Assembly: GCF_004340965.1 (NCBI RefSeq)
Contig: NZ_SLYA01000001.1
Coordinates: 806,001-870,000, forward strand
Length of the DNA: 64,000 nucleotides
Origin: Sphingomonas sp. PP-CE-1A-559
GTDB lineage: Bacteria; Pseudomonadota; Alphaproteobacteria; Sphingomonadales; Sphingomonadaceae
Reading direction: 5' to 3'
Position 1 is the first letter of the stretch. Every line of letters begins with the position of its first letter. Below, one piece after another: positions 18,059 through 26,371 of this stretch. The notes under the pieces are model-generated. The model ran no database searches, was not told where the DNA came from, and worked only from the letters and a program-made list of their open reading frames with translations. Both the position numbers and the translations under genes were made by a program.

Positions 18059-18646
18059 ATGCGTTTTGGTATGGGATATGGAGCCTGGACCGGTGGCCCG
18101 CGGGCTGACGGCGAAGGCCGGGGTCGGCCGGGTCACGAAGGTCATGGTCGACATGGACACGGACGCGGCGGCCCCGGTGGTCGGCGGCGGCTGTTCGATG
18201 GCGGCGAGCTGAAGCTCGTGATGCTGAAGCTGATCGCGGACGCACCGCGCCACGGCTACGAACTGATCCGCGAGATCGAGGGGCTGACCGGGGGTGGCTA
18301 TGCGCCGAGCCCGGGCGTCGTCTACCCGACGCTCAGCATGCTCGACGAGATGGGGCTGATCGAGGAGCAACAGTCGGAAGGCGCGAAGAAGCGCTTTGCG
18401 GCGAGCGACGAGGGTCGCGCGCATCTGGCCGAGAATGCGGCCGTGGTGGACGGCCTGTTCGCGCGGTTGGCTGCGGTTGGGGCGGAATCCGAGCGGACCG
18501 ATGGTGCGCCGATCCGGCGTGCGATGGGTAATCTGCGGCAGGTGCTCCAGCACCGGTTGATGCGCGAGGACGTCAACGAGGATACGCTGCACGAAGTCGC
18601 GGCGTTGCTCGACGAGGCGGCGCAGAAAATCGAGCGCCTCAAGTGA
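18059..18646 (+). CDS. PadR family transcriptional regulator with His/Gly-rich N-terminus
   Basis: This 195-residue protein has a PadR winged helix at about residues 48-120 (ELKLVMLKLIADAPRHGYEL, TGGGYAPSPGVVYPTLSMLDEMGLI) and an alpha-helical C-terminus for dimerisation. Residues 15-40 are rich in His, Gly and Arg (GHEGHGRHGHGRGG), which could bind metal or nucleic acid. CGGAGAAC upstream favours the ATG at 18059 over earlier in-frame starts. GTGA overlap couples it to the next gene. The inverted repeat just upstream suggests autoregulation. The ligand is unknown. Confidence 0.88.
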   Translation: MRFGMGYGAWTGGPRADGEGRGRPGHEGHGRHGHGRGGPGGRRRLFDGGELKLVMLKLIADAPRHGYELIREIEGLTGGGYAPSPGVVYPTLSMLDEMGLIEEQQSEGAKKRFAASDEGRAHLAENAAVVDGLFARLAAVGAESERTDGAPIRRAMGNLRQVLQHRLMREDVNEDTLHEVAALLDEAAQKIERLK

Positions 18647-18936
18647 GCGTCTCGGTCGCACGCGTGCCGACGCATTCGGCGAGCAAGTATCTCCAGCAGC
18701 TTGCCAAGCACTGGAGCCACAAGATGGAGGTCACCTTCTCGGAGGAAGAGGGCCGCATCGCCTTCCCGAACGGTGCCGTGCTCGAGATGCGTGCGGACAG
18801 CGAAACGTTAGACGTCGCGCTGACGGTGCCGGAGGGGGAGGACGTGGACCGGATGCGCGAGGTGGTATCGAGCCACCTCGACCGTTTCGCCTTCCGCGAG
18901 GCGCCGCTGACGTTCGACTGGGTCACGACGCCCTGA
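18643..18936 (+). CDS. DUF2218 domain protein, coupled to PadR
   Basis: The 97-residue protein has an alpha/beta DUF2218 pattern: ASKYLQQLAKHWSHKMEV near the start, a central GRIAFPNGAVLEM, and a C-terminal VSSHLDRFAFRE. Its GTG start overlaps the padR stop, so the two are translationally coupled. DUF2218 proteins often neighbour siderophore or metal-related regulators, but no activity is known. Being co-expressed with a His-rich PadR suggests a metal link (weak inference). Confidence 0.8.
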   Translation: MSVSVARVPTHSASKYLQQLAKHWSHKMEVTFSEEEGRIAFPNGAVLEMRADSETLDVALTVPEGEDVDRMREVVSSHLDRFAFREAPLTFDWVTTP

Positions 18937-18947
18937 GCGAAGCGCAA

Positions 18948-19066
18948 CCTGCCCCCCTCCCTGAAAGGGAGGGGCCGGGGGTGGGTAGGCCGGTTCGAGC
19001 CATCTACGCCTGAACATGCGGAAGCCGACCCACCCCCAACCCCTCCCTTCCAGGGAGGGGGGCAGG
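18948..19066. repeat. Palindromic repeat pair (REP-like), GGGAGGGG/CCCACCCCC family
   Basis: CCCCTCCCTGAAAGGGAGGGG and its inverted counterpart, with flanking GGGGGTGGG/CCCACCCCC arms, fill the gap between the convergent DUF2218 and glycosyltransferase genes. Close copies lie at 51259, 57097 and 60236. Confidence 0.85.
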
Positions 19067-19074
19067 TCAGGGCA

Positions 19075-20226
19075 TCACTTACCCCGCCGCGCCATCACCT
19101 CGAGATACGTATCCAGCACGGTCTGGTTGATCGTATCCCACAGATACCCGGCGGCCTTGTCGTGTCCGGCCCAGCCCATCGTCTCGCGCAGGCCCGGTTC
19201 CGACACGATCCGCCCGATCGCATCCGCATACCCGGCAATATCCGTCGGCGGCACCAAGAACCCCGTCACACCGTCATCGACCAGTCCGACCGCACCTGAT
19301 GCGCGAGCGGCAACGACGGGAACGCCTGCCGCCATCGCCTCGAGAGTCACGTTGCCGAACGTCTCGGTCACGCTCGGATTGAAGAACACGTCCATCGACG
19401 CGACCGCGCGGCCGAGATCGTCGCCCGACTGGAACCCCGCGAACACCGCGCCCGGGACGCGGCTCGCAAACCACTCGCGCGCGGGGCCCTCGCCGATCAC
19501 CAGCACCTTGTGCGGCACGCCGCGCTGTTCCAGCTCGCGGATCACGTCGGCAAAGACGTCGAGACCCTTCTCCTTCACCAGCCGCCCGAGAAACCCGACC
19601 GCGACCTCGCCGTCGGCGATCCCGCGCGCCCGCCGCCATTCGAGATCCCGGCGTGTCGGCGTGAAGCGATCGTGGTTCACGCCGCGCGACCAGATCGCGG
19701 TCGGCGTCGTCACGCCCCAGTCGCGCACGATTTCCGCCATGCCGCGCCCCGGCACCAGCACTTCGTCGACCCGGTTGTAGAAGCGCTTGAGGATCTTCAC
19801 CATCACAGGCTCGAAGAACGCCATCTTGTAATAGCGGAAATACGTCTCGAACCGCGTGTGCAGCGAGGCGACCGTCGCGATGCCATTGCGGCGGCCATAG
19901 CTGATCGCGCGATGCCCCAGGAAATCGGGCGCCGACACGTGGACGATGTTCGGTGCGAACGCATCGAGGTCGCGGCGGATTGCGGCAGGCAACCCACGCG
20001 CCATCTTGTATTCGCCACGCCCGGCCGGCAGCGGCAGCGACGGCACCGCGACCAGATCGCCGGTCGGCGGGAAGGCTGGCCTGGCGTTCGTCGGCGAATA
20101 GACACGTACCGTCACGCCCTTCGACAACAGATGGCCGACAAGCAGATTGAGCGCCTGGTTTGCGCCATCGCGTACGTAATTATAGTTGCCGCTGAACAGG
20201 GCGATGCGCAGGTCGGTGGCGTGCAT
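19075..20226 (-). CDS. Family 4 (GT-B fold) glycosyltransferase
   Basis: The 383-residue retaining glycosyltransferase has an N-terminal acceptor domain starting LRIALFSGNYNYVRDGANQAL and a C-terminal nucleotide-sugar domain. GFLGRLVKEKGLDVF, VLVIGEGPARE and the EX7E region FFNPSVTETFGNVTLEAMAAG are visible. It resembles the alpha-mannosyl or glucosyl transferases that act on membrane lipids, but the acceptor is not determined by the sequence. The ATG at 20226 begins the homology; an upstream ATG at 20256 is less likely. It is a single gene, divergent from radA. Confidence 0.88.
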   Translation of the reverse strand: MHATDLRIALFSGNYNYVRDGANQALNLLVGHLLSKGVTVRVYSPTNARPAFPPTGDLVAVPSLPLPAGRGEYKMARGLPAAIRRDLDAFAPNIVHVSAPDFLGHRAISYGRRNGIATVASLHTRFETYFRYYKMAFFEPVMVKILKRFYNRVDEVLVPGRGMAEIVRDWGVTTPTAIWSRGVNHDRFTPTRRDLEWRRARGIADGEVAVGFLGRLVKEKGLDVFADVIRELEQRGVPHKVLVIGEGPAREWFASRVPGAVFAGFQSGDDLGRAVASMDVFFNPSVTETFGNVTLEAMAAGVPVVAARASGAVGLVDDGVTGFLVPPTDIAGYADAIGRIVSEPGLRETMGWAGHDKAAGYLWDTINQTVLDTYLEVMARRGK

Positions 20227-20328
20227 CGTCGCGCGGATAACGCCGTGTGCCGTCAAGCGCCACTAAATCCGCAACACAGGACGGCCGCCAGCCATTGATG
20301 TTCCCGTATCGTTCTCGTACATCGGGGT

Positions 20329-21699
20329 ATGGCGAAACCTCAGAAGCGTTACGTGTGTCAGGCCTGCGGATCGGTATCGCACCGCTGGGCGGGGCAATGC
20401 GCCGATTGCAGCGAATGGAACACGCTGGTCGAGGAGGCGAACACCGCCGCCACCCCGTTCCATTCGAAGCACAATCTCCAGACCGGCGGCCGTGCGATCC
20501 AGCTCGTCGGGCTCGATGCGGAGATCAAGCTGCCCGACCGGATGGCGACCGGGATCGCCGAACTCGATCGCGCGCTGGGCGGCGGGTTCGTCGAGGGCTC
20601 TGCAACGCTGATCGGCGGTGACCCGGGGATTGGTAAATCGACGCTCTTGCTTCAGGCGGCGGCGAAGATGGCGCTCGCCGGCCAGTCGGTCGCGTACGTT
20701 TCTGGCGAGGAAGCGGCGGACCAGGTCCGGCTGCGCGCGCGGCGGCTCGGCCTTGGCAATGCGCCGGTGCAGCTCGCGGCGGCGACCTCGACACGCGACA
20801 TCCTGACGACGTTGCAGACGCGGCCTCCCGCGATGTTGGTGATCGATTCGATCCAGACGATGCATTCCGACCTGATCGAGGGCGCGCCCGGCACCGTCAG
20901 CCAGGTCCGTGCGTCGGCGCAGGAGCTGATCCGCTTCGCCAAGGAACGCGGTACGGCCGTCGTTCTGGTCGGGCACGTGACGAAGGACGGCTCGATCGCT
21001 GGCCCCCGCGTGCTCGAGCATATGGTCGACACGGTGCTGTCGTTCGAGGGCGAACGCAGCCACCAGTACCGCATTCTCCGCGCGATCAAGAACCGCTTCG
21101 GCGGGACCGACGAGATCGGCGTGTTCTCGATGCAGACGGAGGGGCTGGCGGAGGTCGGCAACCCGTCCTCGCTGTTCCTGACGCACCGCGATGATGCGAT
21201 GACAGGAGCGACGGTGTTTCCGGCTCTGGAAGGGACAAGGCCGGTGCTGGTCGAAATTCAGGCGCTTACCGTCCGGCTGGCGTCGGGCGCTACGCCACGG
21301 CGTGCGGTCGTCGGCTGGGATTCGGGACGTCTCGCGATGATTCTGGCGGTGCTGGAGGCGCGGTGTGGGCTGAGCTTCTCCAATGCCGAAGTCTATCTCA
21401 ACATCGCCGGCGGCTACCGCGTGCAGGATCCGGCGGCGGATCTGGCGGTGGCAGCGGCGCTGATCTCTGCGATGTCGGAGCGGCCAGTGCCGGTCGATGC
21501 GGTGGCGTTCGGCGAGGTCGCCCTGTCGGGTGAAATCCGCCCGGTCGCGCATGGGCCGCTTCGATTGAAGGAGGCGAGCAAGCTCGGCTTCGAGCGTGCG
21601 CTGGTGCCGGCGTCGATGACGGGGGAGAAGAGCGGGATGAAGCTCTCGGGGTTCAAGACGCTGGCCTCTTTCGTCGATCACATGATGGGGCGGGGTTAG
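20329..21699 (+). CDS. radA: DNA repair protein RadA
   Basis: The 456-residue RecA-like branch-migration factor has an N-terminal C4 zinc finger (CQACGSVSHRWAGQCADCSEW). The Walker A motif is GDPGIGKST, and the RadA-specific KNRFG motif is in the middle. A C-terminal Lon-protease-like domain with inactive features ends near VDHMMGRG. The length is normal for the family. It lies divergent from the glycosyltransferase with a 102-base gap. Confidence 0.96.
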   Translation: MAKPQKRYVCQACGSVSHRWAGQCADCSEWNTLVEEANTAATPFHSKHNLQTGGRAIQLVGLDAEIKLPDRMATGIAELDRALGGGFVEGSATLIGGDPGIGKSTLLLQAAAKMALAGQSVAYVSGEEAADQVRLRARRLGLGNAPVQLAAATSTRDILTTLQTRPPAMLVIDSIQTMHSDLIEGAPGTVSQVRASAQELIRFAKERGTAVVLVGHVTKDGSIAGPRVLEHMVDTVLSFEGERSHQYRILRAIKNRFGGTDEIGVFSMQTEGLAEVGNPSSLFLTHRDDAMTGATVFPALEGTRPVLVEIQALTVRLASGATPRRAVVGWDSGRLAMILAVLEARCGLSFSNAEVYLNIAGGYRVQDPAADLAVAAALISAMSERPVPVDAVAFGEVALSGEIRPVAHGPLRLKEASKLGFERALVPASMTGEKSGMKLSGFKTLASFVDHMMGRG

Positions 21700-21710
21700 A
21701 CACCCGAAAC

Positions 21711-21768
21711 CTTGTTTCCCCGCGAAGGCGGGGACCCAGACTGGACTCCCGCCTTCGCGGGAGAACAG
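21711..21768. repeat. Palindromic repeat pair (REP-like), CCCGCGAAGGCGGG family
   Basis: TTCCCCGCGAAGGCGGGGACC is followed at close range by its inverted copy. It lies just after radA in a 374-base gene-free stretch and may form the radA 3' hairpin. Confidence 0.85.
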
Positions 21769-21849
21769 AGCAGCGTTAGTGACGGTGTTGGGCCAGGCGT
21801 ACCTGCAGGACGGGAATAGCTCCGGTTCGTTGTTAACGTCCCGGCTCGT

Positions 21850-21956
21850 CACCTCCCCGGCGGAGGCCGGGGCCCAGTTGGGGGACGTGGCTGGCATCCG
21901 TTGAGCGTAGTTATTGCGACCTTTCCAACTGGACCCCGGCCTCCGCCGGGGTGGTG
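21850..21956. repeat. Palindromic repeat pair (REP-like), CCCCGGCGGAGGCCGGGG family
   Basis: CACCTCCCCGGCGGAGGCCGG at the left is the inverted copy of the right arm, with an inner CCAGTTGGG/CCAACTGG arm. The element in the nnr coding region at 63058-63150 is of the same family. The rest of 21700-22073 shows no gene. Confidence 0.85.
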
Positions 21957-22073
21957 CACGAGCTGCGATCGTCAGGCACCGATTGATCGAACCATGTAAA
22001 AGCACCGCGCGTGCCAAATCTGCAACACCCCGAACGCATGGCCTCTCGCGACAGCCATGCTATGGCCACCCGC

Positions 22074-22394
22074 ATGGCGAACACGAAAAGCAATACCGGT
22101 ACCGTCGAGGTCGACGGCACCCGATACGACTGGCACCTCCAGCGCGAACCGCAACACACGGATGCCGAAGGCTGGAAGGGCATGACGATCTCGCTGTTGC
22201 AGGACGACGCCAAACGCGAAGCCCTGCTCGAGTTCCCCGCGCCGAAACGCCTGTTGAAGGGATTGCCGCGCGGGCGGCTCCAGATCGACGACGCGACGAT
22301 CGCTCGCGGCGTGCGGGCGGCGTTGGCCGCGGGATGGGAGCCGATGTCGCGGGGCAAACCGATGGTCTTCACGGTGGATTCCGAAGGGAATTGA
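22074..22394 (+). CDS. Small conserved-looking hypothetical protein
   Basis: This protein of about 106 residues starts MANTKSNTGTVEVDG and continues YDWHLQREPQ, EGWKGMTISL, and IARGVRAALAAGWEPMSRGKP. It is soluble, with no signal or membrane segment. No family is recognised. The start is uncertain: in-frame ATGs at 22011, 22038 and 22062 are also possible and none has a clear ribosome site. The stop is 3 bases before the next gene, suggesting co-transcription with the YkgJ-type protein. Confidence 0.65.
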   Translation: MANTKSNTGTVEVDGTRYDWHLQREPQHTDAEGWKGMTISLLQDDAKREALLEFPAPKRLLKGLPRGRLQIDDATIARGVRAALAAGWEPMSRGKPMVFTVDSEGN

Positions 22395-22397
22395 ACC

Positions 22398-23003
22398 GTG
22401 GATCGGCGTGAAACCCCGACCCCGACGGACGCACGCACGCGGATGCAGCCCCAAACCGACGTGGAAACAACGTTGCTGGGGCCGATCCTGCCCAATCGAG
22501 AGTGCGGCGATTGCACCGCTTGCTGCACCGAATTGACAGTAAATACGCCGGAGTTCGCCAAGCCAGCGGGAACGCCGTGCGTCCATCTCTCCAATAAGGG
22601 GTGCGGCATTCATGCGGTTCGCCCGCGCATCTGCCGCACCTGGTTCTGCGCGTGGCGACGGGTTGCGAGCTTGCCCGACGAAGCACGGCCCGACCGGTCC
22701 GGGCTCCTCGTCTCGCTCAATTTCGTCAAGGAACCGCAGAACTGCCTCGAAGGCGTCTCGATCAACGTCCGCGTCCTCGGAGGCAGCGACGCGATCGCGA
22801 GCGGCATGGCCGCCACCGTGTTGGACAGCGTGTGCGACCAGCTCGTCCCGGTCTGGTTCAGCGACGGGTCGAAGAAAATGCTGATGCATCCCGACACCGA
22901 CGTCGCCCGCTTCGTGCTCTCAGGCGAGGCCGCACCCGCGCATTTGCAGGACGAAGTCGCCGCGTGGCGCGAGCGCTACGGAGTGTTCGGTTTGAATCAC
23001 TAG
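22398..23003 (+). CDS. YkgJ-type cysteine-cluster protein
   Basis: The 201-residue protein carries the CxxCxxCC signature of the YkgJ/zinc- or iron-chelating cluster family (ECGDCTACC). Two further cysteine motifs follow: PCVHLSNKGCGIHAVRPRICR and WFCAWRR. The family probably binds a metal or Fe-S centre, and its function is unknown. The GTG start at 22398 has AAGGGAA 8 bases upstream; an in-frame ATG at 22443 is an alternative. It lies upstream of cvpA and an Fe-S scaffold-like gene, which fits metal handling. Confidence 0.85.
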   Translation: MDRRETPTPTDARTRMQPQTDVETTLLGPILPNRECGDCTACCTELTVNTPEFAKPAGTPCVHLSNKGCGIHAVRPRICRTWFCAWRRVASLPDEARPDRSGLLVSLNFVKEPQNCLEGVSINVRVLGGSDAIASGMAATVLDSVCDQLVPVWFSDGSKKMLMHPDTDVARFVLSGEAAPAHLQDEVAAWRERYGVFGLNH

Positions 23004-23062
23004 AGCGCGCCGGTCGCAACCCGCACTAGCAGTTCGCGCCGCGCGTCCCTATTCCAGAGACC

Positions 23063-23629
23063 ATGAACCTCACCGCCCTAGACATCGTCGTCCTGATCGC
23101 CGTCGCCGGGTCCGCGGTGCTGGGGCTGATCCGCGGGTTCGTCACCGAAGTGCTGTCGATGTTCGCCTGGGTGGCGATGGTGGCGATGTTGAAGCTGTTC
23201 CACATCCCGCTCGCCGCCGCGCTGTCGCCGATGGTCGGGACCGTGGGGGGCGCCGCGGTGCTCGCGTTCGCGATCATCACCGGCGTCACCTATATCGGCG
23301 GGCGGCTCGTCGCCAACGCGATCGGCGCGCGAACGCGGACCTCGATCCTCGGGCCGGTCGATCGTGCGCTCGGCTTCGGGTTCGGCGCGTTGAAAGGGCT
23401 TATCCTCGCCAGCCTCGTCTTCCTGCTCGCGACGCTCGTGATCGACACGATGAGTGGTGGACCGTCGCGCCGGCCTGGCTGGATGACGACGTCGCGGACC
23501 TATCCGCTGCTCAACGCGACCAGCGCGGGGATCGCCGATTTCGTCGACCGCCGCCGCCGCGGCAAACCCGTCTTCGGCGCCACAACGCCGCCTTCCAGAT
23601 CCGATAACGCAAGCGAGCCGAAATCATGA
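23063..23629 (+). CDS. cvpA: CvpA family inner-membrane protein
   Basis: The 188-residue protein has four hydrophobic segments in about the first 130 residues (LDIVVLIAVAGSAVLGLIRG, then WVAMVAMLKLF, a third near VLAFAIITGVTYIGG, a fourth near LILASLVFLLATLVI). The polar tail carries an RRRRG stretch. This is the CvpA pattern; the family is needed for colicin V export and envelope integrity in E. coli. Its stop overlaps the next start (ATGA), so it is translationally coupled to the NifU-like gene. Confidence 0.9.
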   Translation: MNLTALDIVVLIAVAGSAVLGLIRGFVTEVLSMFAWVAMVAMLKLFHIPLAAALSPMVGTVGGAAVLAFAIITGVTYIGGRLVANAIGARTRTSILGPVDRALGFGFGALKGLILASLVFLLATLVIDTMSGGPSRRPGWMTTSRTYPLLNATSAGIADFVDRRRRGKPVFGATTPPSRSDNASEPKS

Positions 23630-24057
23630 GCGCGCCCCTCTACAATGCCGAGATCCTGCGCCTCGCCGCGACGATCCCGCACCATGAACGCCTGCCCGAG
23701 CCGATGGCGACCGCGGAGAAACGCTCGCCGATCTGCGGCAGCCGCGTGACGATCGACGTCGCGGTCGACGACGAGGGCAAGGTTAGCGAGGTCGGCCTGC
23801 TGGTCCGCGCCTGCGCGCTAGGCCAGGCTTCGTCGTCGCTGCTGGCGTCGAACATCCTTGGCCGCACCCCCGCCGAACTCGCCGCCACGCGCGACGCGCT
23901 GACGGCGTGGCTTGCGCGTGAGGGCGATGCGCCCGATTGGCCGGGGATGGATATCTTCACCCCCGCGCTCGACTACACCGCGCGCCACCCCTCGATCCGG
24001 CTCGCGTTCGAAGCCGCGGCCGAGGCTGCCGATACCGCTGCAAAGGCGAAGGTCTGA
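23626..24057 (+). CDS. Iron-sulfur cluster scaffold-like protein (IscU/NifU N-terminal family)
   Basis: The 143-residue protein matches the NifU/SufU N-terminal fold: LYNAEILRLAATIPHHERL at the start, SPICGSRVTIDV with the first cysteine, and LLVRACALGQASSSLLAS with the second. A third canonical scaffold cysteine is not evident, so it may be a divergent scaffold or carrier. It sits between cvpA and a cation antiporter with overlaps at both ends (ATGA and TGATG). Confidence 0.82.
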   Translation: MSAPLYNAEILRLAATIPHHERLPEPMATAEKRSPICGSRVTIDVAVDDEGKVSEVGLLVRACALGQASSSLLASNILGRTPAELAATRDALTAWLAREGDAPDWPGMDIFTPALDYTARHPSIRLAFEAAAEAADTAAKAKV

Positions 24058-25820
24058 TGGCGGAGGGCACGTCGCCGTCGCTGCTCCGCGACGGCGTCGT
24101 ACTGCTCGGGTTCGGGCTGATGTTCGTGCTGCTGTTCCGCCGGCTCGGGCTCGGCGCGACGCTGGGGTATCTGGTTGCGGGTGCGGTTGTCGGGCCGCAT
24201 GTGCTGGGTCTGGTCGGCGATGCGGAGTCGAAGCTCGGGTTCGCCGAACTCGGCATCACGCTGCTGCTGTTCATCGTCGGGCTCGAACTGAACCCGTCAC
24301 GGCTGTGGAAGATGAAGGAGGAGATCTTCGGATTGGGGCTCCTTCAGGTCGCGATCTGCGGGCTCGCGATCACCGCGATCGTCTGGGTTGGGGCGAAGTT
24401 CTCGCTCCCCGCCGCGCTCGCGCTAGGCCTGCCGCTTGCCCTGTCGTCGACGGCGCAGGTTCTGCCGATGCTCCGCTCGTCGGGGCGGATGCGCACACCG
24501 TTCGGTGAGCGGGCCTTCTCGATCCTGCTGTTTCAGGATCTCTCGATCGTACCCTTGATCACGATCGTCGCGGCGATGAGCCGCAATCCCGCCGATGCCA
24601 ACGCGCCTCCCGGCTGGTTGCTCGCGATCTACACGGTGCTCGCGGTCGTCGGCCTTGTCGTCGCAGGGCGCTTCCTTCTACGCCCGTTCTTCCGCCTCAT
24701 CGGCAATCTCGGCGAGCGCGAGATGTTCGTGTTCGCCGGCCTGTTCACCGTCATCGCGAGCGCCGCGATCATGGAATGGCTCGGGCTGTCGACCGCGCTC
24801 GGCGCGTTCATCGCCGGCGTGATGCTCGCGGACAGCCCGTATCGGCATGAACTCGAAGCAGACGTCGAGCCGTTCCGATCGATCCTGCTCGGGTTGTTTT
24901 TTCTCGCGGTCGGTATGGTGCTGGACCTCAACGCGATCGCCGAGCGACCGGTCTTCGTGATGGCGATGGCCGCCGCGCTGATCGCCACCAAGACCAGCGT
25001 GATCATGCTGATCGGCATGGCGTTCAAGATGACGTGGCGGCAGGCATTCGCGCTCGGGCTGCTGCTCAGCCAGGGCGGCGAGTTCGGCTTCGTGCTGTTC
25101 GCGCAGGCGCAGGCCGGGCTGCTGATCGAACCGCAGGCGGCTAGCCTGTTCGGCGCGATCATCACGCTGTCGATGGCGACCACGCCGTTCCTGATGGGCA
25201 TCACGCGGCGCTTCCGGACCGAGCCGATCGCCGAGGGGCAGGAGCGCGACGGCCCCAAGGTCGATGGCGCGAATGCGATCATCGTCGGCTATGGGCGGTT
25301 CGGCCAGACGGTCGGCCAGATGCTGCTCGCGCAGGATATCCCGGTGACGTTGATCGACACCGATATCGAGATGATCGACATCGCCGGTGAGTTCGGCGCG
25401 AAGGTCTATTACGGCGACGGCACGCGGCTCGACCTGCTGCGGCAGGCGGGCGCGTCCGAGGCGGAGATCATCTGCTTCTGCATGGACGGGGACCAGCTCG
25501 ATCCGGACACGATCGAGGGCGTGCACGAGGCTTTCCCGGATGCTGCCATCTACGTGCGCGCGTTCGATCGCCGCGCTCTGGTCAAGTTGAAGAACACGTC
25601 GGCGACCGCGGTGGTGCGCGAAGTGATGGAGTCCGCGGTGAAGATGGCGCGCCTGGTCATGCGCGGGCTGGAGATCGCGCCGGCCGATATCGATCGCGCG
25701 GAGGAGCAATACCGCGCGCGGGACAAGGAGCGGTTGCAGTTGCAGATCGATTCCGGCGACATGCGCGCGGCGCGTGCCGAGACCGCCAAACGCTTTCCTT
25801 GGGGGAATGATACGCAATGA
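24057..25820 (+). CDS. CPA2-family cation:proton antiporter (KefB/KefC-like)
   Basis: The 587-residue protein has an N-terminal Na+/H+ exchanger domain of about 12 membrane segments (about 10-395). A cytosolic TrkA-N/RCK domain from about 403 carries the nucleotide motif IIVGYGRFGQTVGQML and the acidic LIDTDIEMI. This is the glutathione-gated K+ efflux type, with roles in electrophile and pH stress. The start at 24057 overlaps the preceding stop (TGATG). It is followed by DUF423 with an ATGA overlap. Confidence 0.93.
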   Translation: MAEGTSPSLLRDGVVLLGFGLMFVLLFRRLGLGATLGYLVAGAVVGPHVLGLVGDAESKLGFAELGITLLLFIVGLELNPSRLWKMKEEIFGLGLLQVAICGLAITAIVWVGAKFSLPAALALGLPLALSSTAQVLPMLRSSGRMRTPFGERAFSILLFQDLSIVPLITIVAAMSRNPADANAPPGWLLAIYTVLAVVGLVVAGRFLLRPFFRLIGNLGEREMFVFAGLFTVIASAAIMEWLGLSTALGAFIAGVMLADSPYRHELEADVEPFRSILLGLFFLAVGMVLDLNAIAERPVFVMAMAAALIATKTSVIMLIGMAFKMTWRQAFALGLLLSQGGEFGFVLFAQAQAGLLIEPQAASLFGAIITLSMATTPFLMGITRRFRTEPIAEGQERDGPKVDGANAIIVGYGRFGQTVGQMLLAQDIPVTLIDTDIEMIDIAGEFGAKVYYGDGTRLDLLRQAGASEAEIICFCMDGDQLDPDTIEGVHEAFPDAAIYVRAFDRRALVKLKNTSATAVVREVMESAVKMARLVMRGLEIAPADIDRAEEQYRARDKERLQLQIDSGDMRAARAETAKRFPWGNDTQ

Positions 25821-26146
25821 TTATCGCTATCCTGGCAGCGCTGTCCGGCGCGATCGCGGTCGCGGCGGGGGCGTTCGGTGCGCATGGCGCGAGCGGATTG
25901 GCGGCGGAGTGGCTGAAGACCGGCGCGCAGTATCAACTCGTCCACGTCGTCGCGGCGCTGGTTGCGGTGCGGATGGAGGCGCGGGGGCCGGCTTGGCTAT
26001 TCGTGGTCGGCGCGGCGATCTTTGCGTTCACGTTGTACGCGATGGCGCTGGGCGCGCCGCGCTGGTTCGGCGCGATTACGCCGATCGGTGGTGCGCTGCT
26101 GATCGGCGGCTGGTTGTGGCTGGCTTGGAGCGCGGCGCGGACCTGA
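25817..26146 (+). CDS. DUF423 small membrane protein
   Basis: The 109-residue protein has four hydrophobic segments and the DUF423 signature: an early GAIAVAAGAFGAHG, TGAQYQLVHVVAAL in the middle, and a late TPIGGALLIGGWLWL. It is the last gene of the ykgJ-cvpA-scaffold-kef group. Function is unknown. Confidence 0.9.
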   Translation: MIIAILAALSGAIAVAAGAFGAHGASGLAAEWLKTGAQYQLVHVVAALVAVRMEARGPAWLFVVGAAIFAFTLYAMALGAPRWFGAITPIGGALLIGGWLWLAWSAART

Positions 26147-26150
26147 CCTC

Positions 26151-26209
26151 CTTGTTCACCCGCGAAGGCGGGTGCCCAGACTGGGCACCCGCTTTCGCGG
26201 GTGAACAAG
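26151..26209. repeat. Palindromic repeat pair (REP-like) between convergent genes
   Basis: CTTGTTCACCCGCGAAGGCGG is followed by its near-perfect inverted copy, giving a stem of about 27 bp. It lies between the stop of DUF423 and the convergent DUF2256 gene, so it could terminate both. Confidence 0.85.
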
Positions 26210-26230
26210 CTTCTTGTGGGTCTTAAAACG

Positions 26231-26371
26231 CTACCGCTTCTTCCGGCACGCGTCCGAACAATAGATCACGCTGTCCCAATCTCGCGCCCATTTCTTGCGC
26301 CAGGTGAACGGCCGTTCGCACGCCGGACACACCTTTGTCGGCAAATTCTGCTTGGCGACACCATTGGGCAT
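26231..26371 (-). CDS. DUF2256 small zinc-ribbon-like protein
   Basis: The 46-residue protein has [18 protein letters not shown] followed by YCSDACR, the typical DUF2256 pattern with two CxxC pairs likely to bind zinc. The ATG shares one base with the aroB stop (TGATG), so it is coupled to aroB. Function is unknown. It is often seen beside cryptochrome/photolyase genes in other bacteria, but not here. Confidence 0.88.
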   Translation of the reverse strand: MPNGVAKQNLPTKVCPACERPFTWRKKWARDWDSVIYCSDACRKKR

